A DNA stretch of 64,000 nt from Chitinophagaceae bacterium (GTDB lineage: Bacteria > Bacteroidota > Bacteroidia > Chitinophagales > Chitinophagaceae), in contig JADJDJ010000003.1 of NCBI GenBank assembly GCA_016702745.1, positions 868,001 to 932,000 of the forward strand, in the 5' to 3' direction. The notes under the pieces were generated by a model, which did not search any database, was not told the origin of the DNA, and saw only the letters and a program-made list of their open reading frames with translations. The translations under genes and the position numbers were made by a program. This document shows positions 1 to 9,513 of this stretch, piece after piece (within the stretch, counting starts at the first letter, position 1; every line of letters begins with the position of its first letter).

Positions 1-967
1 TGCGGTCGCGGAATCTGTCATTTCCCTGCCGGTCAATTGAACGGTTATTATTCACCTGGTCGCGTGAATCAGGTCTTCTGTTATTGACTCCATTGTCTCT
101 TCTGTTATCAATACCATCCCTGCGGTTTCCGTTATTATTCCGGAAATTTCCACCGTTGCGATCATAACGTTCGAACTGACGGGGGGCAAAGTTGCGGCCT
201 TCGTCTCTGCGAATATTGGGGCGGAACATACTGACTTCATTATTCCTGAAGGAGGAACGGCCAGGCATATTGCTTTGTCTGAAGCGGACCGGGTTGATCC
301 TGCCACAATAGACTTCCGCATCATAACGGCGTGGGCCGGAACGGAATCCATAATTACCACCATAACGATAGTTATTGATGATGATCGTGGTCTGGTTGAT
401 GATCGTCAGATTCTGCCTGCGGTCTACATAATAGTCGTAGATTCTGGGCGAGTTGATATACCGTCTCGGGGCAAAGCACCAGAAATTATTGGGCGGGTTA
501 TAACCACCGATATTAAAATTGACGCTGATATTGATACCCGGTCTGATAGGTGCCCAACCATAGTAGTCGCCTCCATCACGCCAGGCCACCCAGGCCGGAC
601 TCCATTCGTAACCCGGAACCCAGTACCAGCCATAGCCGGCATCATGATCCCATCGGCCATAGTGGAAAGGTGCCCAACCCCAGTCGTAGTCAGATACCCA
701 CATCCACTCATAGTCATCGGACCAAACCCAGTGACCATTGGTGCTATAAGGCTGAAAATCGGATTCAGCATCCGGAACCCATACATAGCCTTGTCCGGGA
801 TATTCCACCCATTGGCCATAAGGGCTCAGTTCGTCATAGAAATCCTGATAGGTCAGATCGCGGTCGCGGTCGTCATAGCCATCGTAATACTGTGCCGAAG
901 CTTTGTTCGGACTAAAACTGCCGAGCACCAGTATCAATGCAAGGACAGCCATTGTGATTTTTTTCAT
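1..967 (-). CDS. DUF6600-like exported aromatic-repeat protein, partial
   Basis: The minus-strand frame stays open from the ATG at 967 to the left edge, so at least 322 residues are visible and the C-terminus is missing. Residues 1-26 form a signal peptide (MKKITMAVLALILVLG...ASAQ). Residues about 30-150 are full of Tyr, Trp and Gly in repeated blocks such as GHWVWSDD, WGWAPFHYGRWD and WYWVPGYEWSPAW, the pattern of the DUF6600 family of Bacteroidota and Proteobacteria. From about residue 250 the tail becomes rich in Arg, Asn and Asp (NNNGNRRDG). The product is probably periplasmic or surface-exposed. Its function is unknown. A long plus-strand reading frame over the same bases is a shadow created by this biased composition. 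Confidence 0.8.
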   Translation of the reverse strand, partial: MKKITMAVLALILVLGSFSPNKASAQYYDGYDDRDRDLTYQDFYDELSPYGQWVEYPGQGYVWVPDAESDFQPYSTNGHWVWSDDYEWMWVSDYDWGWAPFHYGRWDHDAGYGWYWVPGYEWSPAWVAWRDGGDYYGWAPIRPGINISVNFNIGGYNPPNNFWCFAPRRYINSPRIYDYYVDRRQNLTIINQTTIIINNYRYGGNYGFRSGPRRYDAEVYCGRINPVRFRQSNMPGRSSFRNNEVSMFRPNIRRDEGRNFAPRQFERYDRNGGNFRNNNGNRRDGIDNRRDNGVNNRRPDSRDQVNNNRSIDRQGNDRFRDR

Positions 968-1190
968 GGGCCAACTTTTAGTAATAAATCGTTCATCATA
1001 AAATTGTTTTGTGAAAGGTCCCGGTTATCCGGGCCGGGTCGGTTTTCTTCTTTCCCTTTAAAGAGACGCTATAACTATGCCATGGGTGCTGACCGATTTA
1101 ATCAGGATGCCTGTTTTAGCAAAACTTTGTATGCGTGTTAAAAAAAAGAGAGGGTCGCTGGAGTAATTTTTTTTGCCACGAAGGCACGAA

Positions 1191-1744
1191 GACACGAAGC
1201 CACGAAGAATTCTATCTCAACTTTCCTTTGTGGCTTAGTGCCTTTGTGGCAAAATTCTCTTAAAAAATCGCCTTATCTCCTTACCCTGAAATTGACAGGC
1301 TTTTTGGAAAGAATATAGAAATACAAGATTTCTCACTTTGCTCGAAATACCAGTTTCTTTGCGCCTTTGTGTCTTTGTCAGATGGACACTTCGGGTGCAG
1401 CAAAAAAATAGCCACGAAGCCACGAAGAATTCTATCTCAACTTTCCTTTGTGGCTTAGTGCCTTTGTGGCAAAATTCTCTTAAAAAATCGCCCTAACTCC
1501 TTACCCTGAAATTGACAGGCTTTTTGGAAAGAAAATAGAAATACAAGATTTCTCACTTTGCTCGAAATACCAGTTTCTTTGCGCCCTTGTGTCTTTGTCA
1601 GATGGACTCTTCGGGTGCAGCAAAAAAATAGCCACAAAGGCTCGAAGACACGAAGCATACTTACTGAACTTTACTTTGTGTCTTTGAGCCTTTGTGGCCA
1701 AAATCTCTTAAAAAATCGCCTTATCTCCTTACCCTGAAATTGAA
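1191..1744. repeat. 220-bp tandem repeat, 2.5 copies
   Basis: Two full units (1191-1410 and 1411-1630) and a shortened third (1631-1744) lie head to tail with a period of exactly 220 bp. Each unit starts with GCCACGAAG-type words and has the complementary CTTTGTGGC words about 50 bases later, so each can fold into a hairpin. The last part of the unit matches the 3' end and stop region of the neighbouring lipoprotein gene, which ends inside copy 3. No gene is visible between 968 and 1720; short frames in this stretch are translations of the repeat. Confidence 0.85.
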
Positions 1745-3454
1745 AGTTACATTGCGGGGCGTTCCGGAAAAATCCATCTGAATATTGAAACTTCCTTCTA
1801 TAAAACCCGTTACCGGTGGACCGAATGTGGTAATATTCACCACCGGGTTTGGAGTAATAATCATTTGTGAACTCACACCGGATCCGGCAAATACTGTTAC
1901 AGACTGCAAAGGGAGATTATTGGCAGCCACCCCATTATTGAGGAAGGTAAAATCACCACCAACCAAAGAACCTGCAGACTGCCGGTAACCGGCTATTCTT
2001 GTGGTACTGGAATAAGGCCCGCTGGGAAGTGTGGTATCAATGGTACTGATATTATCCGGAGGAGAAGCCAGGTTAATAGGATTTCCATCCACCAGGATTT
2101 CAATAAACTGAAGAGAGGAAGTACCACAGGCCTGCAAGGTTCCCACATTCACGGTACCAGTGATTCCGGATCCACCCACGGGAGCTGATTGCTGGAAGGC
2201 AGCATAATCAATTCCCAATACGGTAAAATTGATGGGATTGCTGCCGCATCTTATCAGACTTAAACTAAAGGTTCCGTTATTTACGGGTACCACATAATGA
2301 TTTCCGCCGGTTACATATATCGCTGCAGCGCCGTTGGTGACATTGGCATTGGCACAATTGGTCACGGTTCCGGTAATGATCAGGTTATTGGCGGCAGGGA
2401 TATTAACGGTCACCGGTGGCAATGTCGCCGCGGCACTAAAGGGTCCAATGTTCTGGGTATAAATTACATTATTACAAATATCCAGCACCTCCAATACCAG
2501 GGCTTCATCTTTGGGTACTTTACCACAGAGATTGCCCAATGAATCGGTACGTCCATATCCATAGGCATTATTGACCACCCGTTCACAGTTCCAGAAGGAG
2601 AAATGACTCACTTGCGCAATATAAAATGAACCTGATTTGGTAGCAGTGCCTTCCTGTTTCCAGCGGGCCGTGGCTTCATCAAAATGCCAGAGATCAATCG
2701 TGGCCGGTGCACTGGATAACAAGGATGCAGGAATCGGGAATGTTAGCTCTGCTGTTTTTCCAGCCGCCACTTTCATTGGCACAGCACCCGGTCCTGTGAG
2801 TTCCACTCCCAGCATACCATAGGTAGATAAGCCTCTTTCTTCTCCGCCTGTGGTTATCCCGCGCAGGTCACCCATCAGGGTAAAGGGTAAATCAGCAGAT
2901 GAAGGATCAATCCAGGCCATGGCCACATTCACCGTGCCGCTAAAAGCTGTACCACCGGCATCGGTAATGGCATTGGCAGGCATCACCAGTTTACCGCCGC
3001 CCGCAATGGAAATAGTGCCGCCGGTAGATGCAGTAAAGCTGCCGCTATTGGTTTTAGGGATCAGTTTGATCCGAACATTATTGATGACTCCTGCTGTTGC
3101 CGGAAAACTGCGGTAGGCATTGAAGTATCCGCTTTTTATGACTTTAACCGTTGCATTCGCTTTGGAGAGACTGATATTTCTGAATTTAAAAGCACCATAA
3201 CGATCCGTAGTGGTACTGGCTGCACCACTGCTAACGGTAACCCCGGCAACCGGCTGGTTATTTTCATCGACCACAATTCCATTCACCCCGCCGGTGACCA
3301 TAATGGCATCATTCACCACCGGTCCGGGAGGGGTTGGGGTTGGCGTAGGTGCACCACCACCTTCAATTTCGCGCTGGCAGGCATTGAATAAAAAAATGGA
3401 ACTGATCAACAGGAATAAAAAGGAAATATTCCTGTAAAGGCTTTGGTTTTTCAT
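1721..3454 (-). CDS. Carboxypeptidase-regulatory-like surface lipoprotein
   Basis: The protein has 577 residues when started at the ATG at 3454. A longer frame exists upstream, but this start gives a clean lipoprotein signal (MKNQSLYRN, hydrophobic core, lipobox FNAC). A Pro/Thr linker follows. Residues about 50-130 form a carboxypeptidase regulatory-like beta-sandwich (VNGIVVDENNQPVAGVTVSS ... DRYGAFKFRNI). The remainder is Gly/Ser/Thr-rich and beta-predicted, with a stretch resembling ZU5/GAIN-type linkers (GGGKLVMPANAITDAGG). It is likely anchored in the outer membrane and may bind ligands or protein partners. Its substrate cannot be read from the sequence. The 3' end is copied in the adjacent tandem repeat. 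Confidence 0.8.
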   Translation of the reverse strand: MKNQSLYRNISFLFLLISSIFLFNACQREIEGGGAPTPTPTPPGPVVNDAIMVTGGVNGIVVDENNQPVAGVTVSSGAASTTTDRYGAFKFRNISLSKANATVKVIKSGYFNAYRSFPATAGVINNVRIKLIPKTNSGSFTASTGGTISIAGGGKLVMPANAITDAGGTAFSGTVNVAMAWIDPSSADLPFTLMGDLRGITTGGEERGLSTYGMLGVELTGPGAVPMKVAAGKTAELTFPIPASLLSSAPATIDLWHFDEATARWKQEGTATKSGSFYIAQVSHFSFWNCERVVNNAYGYGRTDSLGNLCGKVPKDEALVLEVLDICNNVIYTQNIGPFSAAATLPPVTVNIPAANNLIITGTVTNCANANVTNGAAAIYVTGGNHYVVPVNNGTFSLSLIRCGSNPINFTVLGIDYAAFQQSAPVGGSGITGTVNVGTLQACGTSSLQFIEILVDGNPINLASPPDNISTIDTTLPSGPYSSTTRIAGYRQSAGSLVGGDFTFLNNGVAANNLPLQSVTVFAGSGVSSQMIITPNPVVNITTFGPPVTGFIEGSFNIQMDFSGTPRNVTFNFRVRR

Positions 3455-3615
3455 GACTTTGGTTTGGTTTTCAAATACCGGACTATCTAATAAAGATATT
3501 ATTTTTTTATCATCTGATGAGGCTAGCAACCAATTGGAAATGATCGCCGTTTTCTGAGGAACATTATTAGACTGGTAAAAACCGGAAAAGCTTAATTTTA
3601 ATCAAAATAAATTGT

Positions 3616-4470
3616 ATGGACCAGCGCATCATCAACTTATACGACGAGTACACCCATAAACCATTGAGCCGTCAGGAGTTCTTGAAAAAATTAACCCTGC
3701 TGGCCGGGGGAACTGCGGCGGCCATGGCATTATTACCCATGCTGGAAGTGAATTATGCGCATGCTGCCGTAACCAGTCAGGATGACCTTTTTACGGAAAC
3801 CATCAGTTATCCGGGTCTGGGTGGCGGGGATATGAAGGCCTATGTGGCCCGGCCCAAGGAAGAAAAGAAATATGCGACCATTGTGGTGATCCATGAAAAC
3901 CGCGGATTGAATGCCCATATCGAAGATGTAACCAGAAGAGCCGCCAAGGCCGGTTACCTGGCCATTGCCCCCAATGCACTGGCCCCCTTGGGTGGTACAC
4001 CCGCCAACGAGGATGAGGCCCGTACTAAATTCCAGCAATTAAAAGCAGAAGATAATCTTCAGAATTTTATTAAAGTCTTTGATTATCTCGGAACACGCAA
4101 GGATACCAATGGCATCTATGGTTGTGTGGGATTTTGCTGGGGTGGTGCCATGTCGAACAGTCTGGCAGTAAATGTTCCCGCATTAAAAGCAGCAGTTCCT
4201 TTTTATGGAAGGCAACCGGCTGCAGAAGATGTGTCTAAAATCAAAGCTGCGGTTCAATTACATTATGGCGGCCTGGATGAAAGAGTGAATGCGGGGATCC
4301 CAGCTTATGAAGAAGCTTTAAAGAAAAACAATATCAGTTACGAACTCTATATCTACGAAGGGGCGCAGCATGCGTTTCATAATGATACCGCCCCTACCCG
4401 ATACAATGAAGCGGCTGCCAAACAGGCCTGGCAACGTACCCTTGATTTTTTTGGGAAGCACCTCAAATGA
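3616..4470 (+). CDS. Exported dienelactone hydrolase family protein
   Basis: This 284-residue protein has an alpha/beta-hydrolase fold of the dienelactone hydrolase family. The expected catalytic triad is visible: Cys174 in GFCWGG, Asp221 in GGLDERV and His252 in GAQHAFH. A conserved Glu lies in VIHENRG near residue 94. The first 50 residues carry a Tat-like leader (LSRQEFLKKLTLLAGG), with SR in place of the twin Arg, and end at AHA. The mature enzyme is therefore probably periplasmic and acts on a lactone or ester. The true substrate is unknown. Its stop codon directly abuts the convergent superoxide dismutase gene; the six bases TGATCA contain both stop codons. Confidence 0.85.
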   Translation: MDQRIINLYDEYTHKPLSRQEFLKKLTLLAGGTAAAMALLPMLEVNYAHAAVTSQDDLFTETISYPGLGGGDMKAYVARPKEEKKYATIVVIHENRGLNAHIEDVTRRAAKAGYLAIAPNALAPLGGTPANEDEARTKFQQLKAEDNLQNFIKVFDYLGTRKDTNGIYGCVGFCWGGAMSNSLAVNVPALKAAVPFYGRQPAAEDVSKIKAAVQLHYGGLDERVNAGIPAYEEALKKNNISYELYIYEGAQHAFHNDTAPTRYNEAAAKQAWQRTLDFFGKHLK

Positions 4471-5217
4471 TCAGGCGCTCTCGAATCTTTTTTGCACGAC
4501 TGACCAGTTGACGAGGCTCCACCAGGCATTGATATAATCGGCCCGGCGGTTCTGGTATTTCAGGTAATACGCATGTTCCCATACATCGAGGGCCAGCAAT
4601 GGAGTTCCTTTTAAATCACTGAGGTCCATCAATGGATTATCCTGATTGGGAGTGGACCCGATGATTAATTTTCCATCATTTGATTTCACTAACCAGGCCC
4701 AGCCACTGCCAAAGCGATTCTTGCCTGCATCTGCAAACTGTGTTTTGAAAGTATCCAGTGATCCGAAATCTTTCTGAATAGATTGTAAAATCATTCCTGC
4801 CGGAACATTCCCTTCCACAGGGGCTTTCATACTTTTCCAGAAGAACTCATGGTTATAATGACCACCTCCGTTATTCCTCATCTTGGGAGAATATTTGGAG
4901 ATGCTACCCAACAGTGCAGTTAATTTCATTTTGGCAGGATCAACGGATTCAGCAGTGAGTGCATCCGACAAATTCTTGGTATAGGCCGCCGCATGTTTGC
5001 TGTAGTGAATCTCCATCGTCATGGCATCAATGGACGGCTCCAGTGCATTATAACTATAAGGCAATGCCTGTTGCTGGTAAGGAATTTCTTCGGCAGCAAA
5101 CGGAGTGACCATCCCTTTTGTTCCTGCACAGGCCCAGTGTGGAAGTACCACAGCTGCAGCACCGGCTAGACCTGTTTTTTTCAGGAATTCCCTTCTCCCA
5201 TTCATTTTCTTTTCCAT
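4471..5217 (-). CDS. Fe/Mn superoxide dismutase, Tat-exported
   Basis: The protein has 248 residues, about 45 more than a cytosolic SodA/SodB. The extra N-terminus is a twin-arginine signal (NGRREFLKKTGLAGAAAVV). Metal ligands are present in the usual order: His in MEIHYSKHAAAY, His in GGGHYNHEFFW, and Asp and His in DVWEHAYYLKY. The enzyme disproportionates superoxide, here most likely in the periplasm. Whether iron or manganese is used cannot be decided from the sequence. It is encoded tail-to-tail with the dienelactone hydrolase, with no intergenic base and no separate terminator. Confidence 0.92.
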   Translation of the reverse strand: MEKKMNGRREFLKKTGLAGAAAVVLPHWACAGTKGMVTPFAAEEIPYQQQALPYSYNALEPSIDAMTMEIHYSKHAAAYTKNLSDALTAESVDPAKMKLTALLGSISKYSPKMRNNGGGHYNHEFFWKSMKAPVEGNVPAGMILQSIQKDFGSLDTFKTQFADAGKNRFGSGWAWLVKSNDGKLIIGSTPNQDNPLMDLSDLKGTPLLALDVWEHAYYLKYQNRRADYINAWWSLVNWSVVQKRFESA

Positions 5218-5325
5218 ACCATTCGTTTTAAGTAAAGAGATATTTAAAGGTAACTTCTTTTAACACAAGAATCCTTTCTCTGCTGTAAACAGTTTGTCAC
5301 AATAAAAATCACGGCATCCAGTCTT

Positions 5326-5333
5326 TATCTTCG
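5326..5333 (+). promoter_or_regulatory. -7 promoter box, leaderless J-domain gene
   Basis: TATCTTCG is a one-mismatch copy of the Bacteroidota -7 consensus TAnnTTTG. It ends four bases (CCCC) before the ATG at 5338, which would place transcription start at or next to the start codon. Confidence 0.5.
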
Positions 5334-5337
5334 CCCC

Positions 5338-5991
5338 ATGTTTACGATCAAGAACTATTTTGCCATCCTTGAACTCGAACCTTCTGCCACTGCTGCGGAG
5401 ATCAGGAAGGCCTACCGGAGGCTGGCCCATTTGTACCATCCCGATAAAAAGCCCAATGATCCTTATGCCAATGCCCGTTTTACGGAGATCAAGGAGGCTT
5501 ATGAAGTGTTATCAGATCCTTCCAAAAAAGAATATTACCTGCAGCAACGCTGGTATAACCAGAGTATCGGTAAAAAAAGAACACAGGATACCGTAACACC
5601 CGTGAACCTGCTGAAACAGTCGCTGGAGCTGGAAAAATATGTGTCCACCCTGGATGTATTCCGGATGGACAAGGGCGGTTTACAGGAATATATACTGGAA
5701 TTAATTCCGGATACCGCTATTGAACAATTGCATCCTTTTCAGGAACAGAACACGATCCGGGAGGCGATTCAAAAAATATTAAAAGCCAGCCGGGCCCTGC
5801 CCCCTGCCTATACCACACCGGTCTATGATCAGCTGGAAAAATTAGCCGGTACGGATACAGCCACCCTGGAACTGATCCGCGAACAGCGCCAAAAAACAAA
5901 TCGCCGTTACCGCCGGGAAAAATATTCCATCCTGCTAATCCTTATTACCACCCTCCTGCTTTGTGGTTTGATCTGGCTTGCCGGCCGTTGA
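5338..5991 (+). CDS. J-domain protein with C-terminal membrane anchor
   Basis: This 217-residue protein starts with a complete J domain (residues 4-70) containing the HPD motif at residues 34-36, which stimulates the ATPase of a DnaK partner. The middle (about 85-190) shows no known domain. The last 25 residues are one hydrophobic helix (YSILLILITTLLLCGLIWL), so the J domain is probably tethered to the inner membrane facing the cytoplasm. It lacks the Gly/Phe and zinc-finger regions of DnaJ and is therefore a class C J protein. The ABC-F gene follows 14 bases downstream but has its own promoter. Confidence 0.85.
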   Translation: MFTIKNYFAILELEPSATAAEIRKAYRRLAHLYHPDKKPNDPYANARFTEIKEAYEVLSDPSKKEYYLQQRWYNQSIGKKRTQDTVTPVNLLKQSLELEKYVSTLDVFRMDKGGLQEYILELIPDTAIEQLHPFQEQNTIREAIQKILKASRALPPAYTTPVYDQLEKLAGTDTATLELIREQRQKTNRRYRREKYSILLILITTLLLCGLIWLAGR

Positions 5992-5993
5992 AC

Positions 5994-6001
5994 TATATTT
6001 G
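5994..6001 (+). promoter_or_regulatory. -7 promoter box, leaderless ABC-F gene
   Basis: TATATTTG is a perfect TAnnTTTG box. It begins directly after the stop region of the J-domain gene and ends four bases (CGCC) before the ATG at 6006. A TTTG that could be the -33 box lies about 25 bases upstream. Confidence 0.6.
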
Positions 6002-6005
6002 CGCC

Positions 6006-7916
6006 ATGCATTATGTTTCTGTGGAAGGTCTCAGCAAGAGTTATGGCATTCAACCCCTGTTTTCCAATCTCTCTTTTCATATAGAAGAAGGTGATAAAAT
6101 TGCCCTCGTAGCCCGGAATGGAACCGGTAAATCCACCCTGCTCCGGATCCTGGCCGGCAAAGAAACGCCTGACGAAGGAAAGGCCTGGATCAATAAGGAT
6201 GTGGATGTGGTGTTATTTGAGCAGGAACCTGCGTTTGTGGAAGACAAATCAGTCGTGGACAATATTTTTTTCCATAATCATCCAATCATGAACGCGATCC
6301 GGGAATATGAGGCCATCAGTGAAGAAGATGATCCGGTATTGCTCAGTGCCGCCGTTATTAAAATGGATGAACTCGGTGCCTGGGATTTTGATGCCAAGGT
6401 AAAACAGGTGCTGGGCAAACTGAATATTCATCAGCTCAATCAGCCGGTGCGTACCCTCAGTGGAGGTCAGCGCAAAAGAGTGGCCCTGGCCCGGACCCTG
6501 ATTGATGTGGGCTTTGAACATAAACATGTATTACTGGTGATGGATGAGCCCACCAACCACCTGGATGTGGAAATGGTGGAATGGCTCGAACATTACCTAG
6601 ACAAAGAAAATACTACGCTTTTACTCGTGACCCACGACCGTTATTTCCTGGATACCGTTTGCGATGAAATCTGGGAGCTGGACGGATCCGAACTCTATAC
6701 CTATAAAGGCGATTATGCGAATTACCTGGAAAAGAAATCCGCCAGAATCGAAAGTGAAGCAGCCAGTATTGATAAAGCGCGCAACCTGTACCGGAAAGAA
6801 CTGGAATGGATGCGCAAACAACCAAAGGCCAGGACCACCAAGAGCAAGAGTCGCCAGGATAATTTTTATGAAGTAGAGAAAAAAGCGAAACAGCAAATAC
6901 TGGATGAGCAGCTGCAGCTGGAAATGAAAATGAACCGGCTGGGCGGAAAAGTAATCGAACTGAAGAAAGTATATAAAAGCTATGGAGAAAAAGTATTGCT
7001 CAAGGGATTTGATTACACTTTCAAAAAAGGAGAAAGGATTGGTGTGGTGGGAAAAAATGGTGTGGGTAAATCCACTTTTATCAATATGCTGCAAGGTCTG
7101 GAACAGGCCGACAGCGGAAAGATCAATGTGGGTGATACAGTAATATTCGGTAATTACTCGCAGCAGGGCCTGCAGGTGAAAGAAGACATGCGGGTGATTG
7201 AATTTGTAAAAAACATAGCCGAACATTTTCCATTGGCCGGCGGTGGCACCCTCAGTGCGGCGCAGTTCCTGCAGTTATTTTTGTTTGATCCGGATAAACA
7301 GTATACCTATATCAGTAAACTGAGCGGGGGAGAAAAAAGAAGATTGCACCTGTTGGCCATTCTTTTCCGGAATCCCAATTTCCTGATCCTTGATGAACCT
7401 ACGAATGACCTGGACCTGCCTACCCTGGGTGTATTGGAAAATTTTCTGAGCGAATTCCCGGGCTGTCTGCTGATTGTATCACACGACCGTTACTTTATGG
7501 ACCGGCTCGTGGATCATTTATTTGTATTTGAAGGCGAAGGATGGATCAGGGACTTTCCCGGAAATTATTCCCTGTACCGGGAAGAACAGGTACGGATCGC
7601 CAAAGACAAAGATGGCGGAACCTTGCAAACCGGTACAAGTCTGACTCAAACGGATCAACCAGCCAATAATTCAGTCATTGCTGAAAAAAATCAGCCCGCT
7701 AAGCGTCAGTTATCTTATAAAGAAAAAAGAGAGTTTGAATTACTGGAAAAAGAAATTCCTGAACTGAACCGGGAAAAAGAAATGATCACGGGAAAAATGA
7801 ATAGCGGGGACACGCCATTTGAAGAACTGCAGGCGATTTCTTTACGGTTTACTGAAATCGGGCGGCTCCTGGATGAGAAAGAAATGCGCTGGCTGGAGCT
7901 CAGTGAACTCCAATAA
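6006..7916 (+). CDS. ABC-F family ATPase, Uup-like
   Basis: The 636-residue protein has two ABC ATPase domains and no membrane segment. Domain 1 has Walker A ARNGTGKST, signature LSGGQRKR and Walker B LLVMDEPTNHLD. Domain 2 has Walker A GKNGVGKST, signature LSGGEKRR and Walker B FLILDEPTNDLD. A charged linker (about 250-300) joins them. A C-terminal coiled-coil extension (about 565-636, KRELLSYKEK-like) resembles that of Uup. ABC-F proteins act on ribosomes or on branched DNA intermediates. The extension favours Uup, but resistance-type ABC-F members cannot be excluded. The start at 6006 is chosen over an upstream in-frame ATG because of the promoter position. Confidence 0.88.
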   Translation: MHYVSVEGLSKSYGIQPLFSNLSFHIEEGDKIALVARNGTGKSTLLRILAGKETPDEGKAWINKDVDVVLFEQEPAFVEDKSVVDNIFFHNHPIMNAIREYEAISEEDDPVLLSAAVIKMDELGAWDFDAKVKQVLGKLNIHQLNQPVRTLSGGQRKRVALARTLIDVGFEHKHVLLVMDEPTNHLDVEMVEWLEHYLDKENTTLLLVTHDRYFLDTVCDEIWELDGSELYTYKGDYANYLEKKSARIESEAASIDKARNLYRKELEWMRKQPKARTTKSKSRQDNFYEVEKKAKQQILDEQLQLEMKMNRLGGKVIELKKVYKSYGEKVLLKGFDYTFKKGERIGVVGKNGVGKSTFINMLQGLEQADSGKINVGDTVIFGNYSQQGLQVKEDMRVIEFVKNIAEHFPLAGGGTLSAAQFLQLFLFDPDKQYTYISKLSGGEKRRLHLLAILFRNPNFLILDEPTNDLDLPTLGVLENFLSEFPGCLLIVSHDRYFMDRLVDHLFVFEGEGWIRDFPGNYSLYREEQVRIAKDKDGGTLQTGTSLTQTDQPANNSVIAEKNQPAKRQLSYKEKREFELLEKEIPELNREKEMITGKMNSGDTPFEELQAISLRFTEIGRLLDEKEMRWLELSELQ

Positions 7917-7951
7917 AAACCACTAACTTCAAATTTCCAAACTCATTGGTT

Positions 7952-8371
7952 ATGCGATTTTTCTTCCTGCTTCCGGGACTGTTATTCAGTCTCCTCTCAG
8001 TGGCCCATCCTCCTGCCGCTGAAAAAGTATTACAGGTAAAAGTGGATGAGTACGGACTGGTCACTGTCGGAAGGGATACAGTAGGCTCAGATCAGCTGGC
8101 CAGGTATATCCAGGAAAGATTATTCAAAAGTTACCTCGGTACCGGTCAAATGCATGACCGGATTGTTTTTGAAACCGGGGATGATTTAGTACCTGAAGCC
8201 GTGGCCACCGTTATTGTGAACGAGATCCGTGCGGGTCAGCAAAAAGCATTACAGGTCATTTGTCTGCAGAAATTCAACAGAACCTACGAAATGCTGGACA
8301 AAAAGAAACAGTCGAGACTGCAGAAAATATTCCCTGTCTTGTTTCAGCCCGACTTTAATCCAAAAACATAG
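7952..8371 (+). CDS. ExbD/TolR-like periplasmic domain protein, no anchor
   Basis: This is a 139-residue protein with a cleavable signal peptide (MRFFFLLPGLLFSLLSVAHP). The mature part (about 28-105) follows the pattern of the ExbD/TolR periplasmic domain: a beta strand with VDEYGLVTVGRDTV, a helix LARYIQERL, a strand IVFETGDDLVPEAVA and a helix with VNEIRAG. Normal ExbD has an N-terminal membrane helix with a conserved Asp that talks to ExbB. That helix is replaced here by a signal peptide, so the protein cannot use proton motive force in the usual way. The assignment rests on pattern only. The next gene starts two bases after its stop, so the two are co-transcribed. Confidence 0.55.
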   Translation: MRFFFLLPGLLFSLLSVAHPPAAEKVLQVKVDEYGLVTVGRDTVGSDQLARYIQERLFKSYLGTGQMHDRIVFETGDDLVPEAVATVIVNEIRAGQQKALQVICLQKFNRTYEMLDKKKQSRLQKIFPVLFQPDFNPKT

Positions 8372-8373
8372 CA

Positions 8374-9470
8374 ATGAATATAAAAAGTACAGCCGCTCTG
8401 TATAAAAGAATGCTCCCCTTTCTGTTCGCCTTTTTTCTTATTGCCTGTGGCGGAAAAGAAAAACCCATTCTTGAAAAAGAAGCCAGGGAATTTGCCAAAA
8501 AACTGGAGCAGTCTATTGAAAAGAAAGATGGCCAGTTCATGGATGATGCGGTTGACCGGGATGAAATCATCAAAAGAGCCGGATTGAAATCCAGCAGTTC
8601 GGCCCGCGAATTCGGTGCCGGTATCCGTAAGGCAGCCAATATGGGGACTAAGATTGTAGAAGCCTTAAAAGAAGAAGGCAGTTATGAGCTGGTGAAGGTT
8701 TATGAGAAAGAGAGCAAACAACATATGATCTTCCGGCTTTACAGTGACGGGAGTATCAACTACCATGATATGGAGTTGAAAAGGAAAAAGGGGATATCAA
8801 AATCGCTGATATTTTTGTGTACACATCAGGAGAAAATCTATCCACCACCATCAAAGGCATTTACGACCAGTTTGAAGGGATCATTGATAAAAGCAATAAG
8901 ACCGATGCCTGGATCAGTTCCCTCCCGGATATCCGTAAGAAAATAAATGCCGGTGAATACCAGGAAGCCTATGACCTCTTTATGAAAATTCCGGAGGAAG
9001 GCAGAAAATCAAAAGCATTCCGGATTGTGAAAGTGGAAATCTGCACCGGACTGGATGATGAAAAACACCAGCAGGCCATTGATGAGTTACTGGCTGCCTT
9101 CCCGAATGAAGCCAATATGCAACTCATATTGATGGATGCTTTTTTTATGCGCAAGGAATACGACAAGGTCATGGGTGCCATCAATGCCGTGGATAAAATG
9201 ATCAACAAGGACCCCTTCCTTGATTACTACCGCTATCTCTGTTTTAATGTGATGGAAAACCCGGTTAAAGCAAAAGAACACCTGCTGCTGGTGACTGCCA
9301 ATTATCCGGCTTTTGCCGATGCGCAACTGGAACTGGCGGCTACCTATCTGGAGGAGAATAATTCAGATTCGGCAAGAATCGTGGTTAAAAACTTCAGACA
9401 GCGTAAAAGTTTTCCGCAAACAAGAATGGATGAGTTGCTGGATGCTTATCCTGATTTTACCATGGAATAA
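8374..9470 (+). CDS. TPR-type lipoprotein (frame broken at 8785-8789)
   Basis: Two overlapping frames give one natural protein of about 365 residues. The first half starts with a lipoprotein signal (lipobox LIACG) and reads to HDMELKRKKG. The second continues as DIKIADIFVYTSGENLS and ends at 9470. Restoring one A in the A5 run at 8785-8789 joins them without a gap. The first half resembles small periplasmic domains; the second half (about 180-365) is made of TPR-like helical pairs. It is probably a periplasm-facing lipoprotein scaffold. Neighbours are an ExbD-like protein upstream and an outer-membrane protein downstream. A real frameshift or programmed slippage is possible but less likely than a base-call error. 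Confidence 0.7.
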
Positions 9471-9513
9471 TCAATTTCTCCAAAACCCTTTTACCCATTT
9501 TAAGCGTTCCATC

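Noticed and set aside
275..1141. Plus-strand open frame of 288 codons near the left edge
   Set aside because: It overlaps the DUF6600 gene on the other strand, which has a signal peptide and family motifs. The plus-strand translation is low-complexity and has no start context.
1235..1701. Short minus-strand coding genes inside the 220-bp repeat
   Set aside because: The frames are near-identical translations of repeat copies, with no start signals or known motifs.
8784..8790. Programmed -1 frameshift at GAAAAAG in the TPR lipoprotein
   Set aside because: The site could slip in principle, and the product would be natural. But eleven similar breaks in homopolymers elsewhere in the window make a base-call error the simpler explanation.
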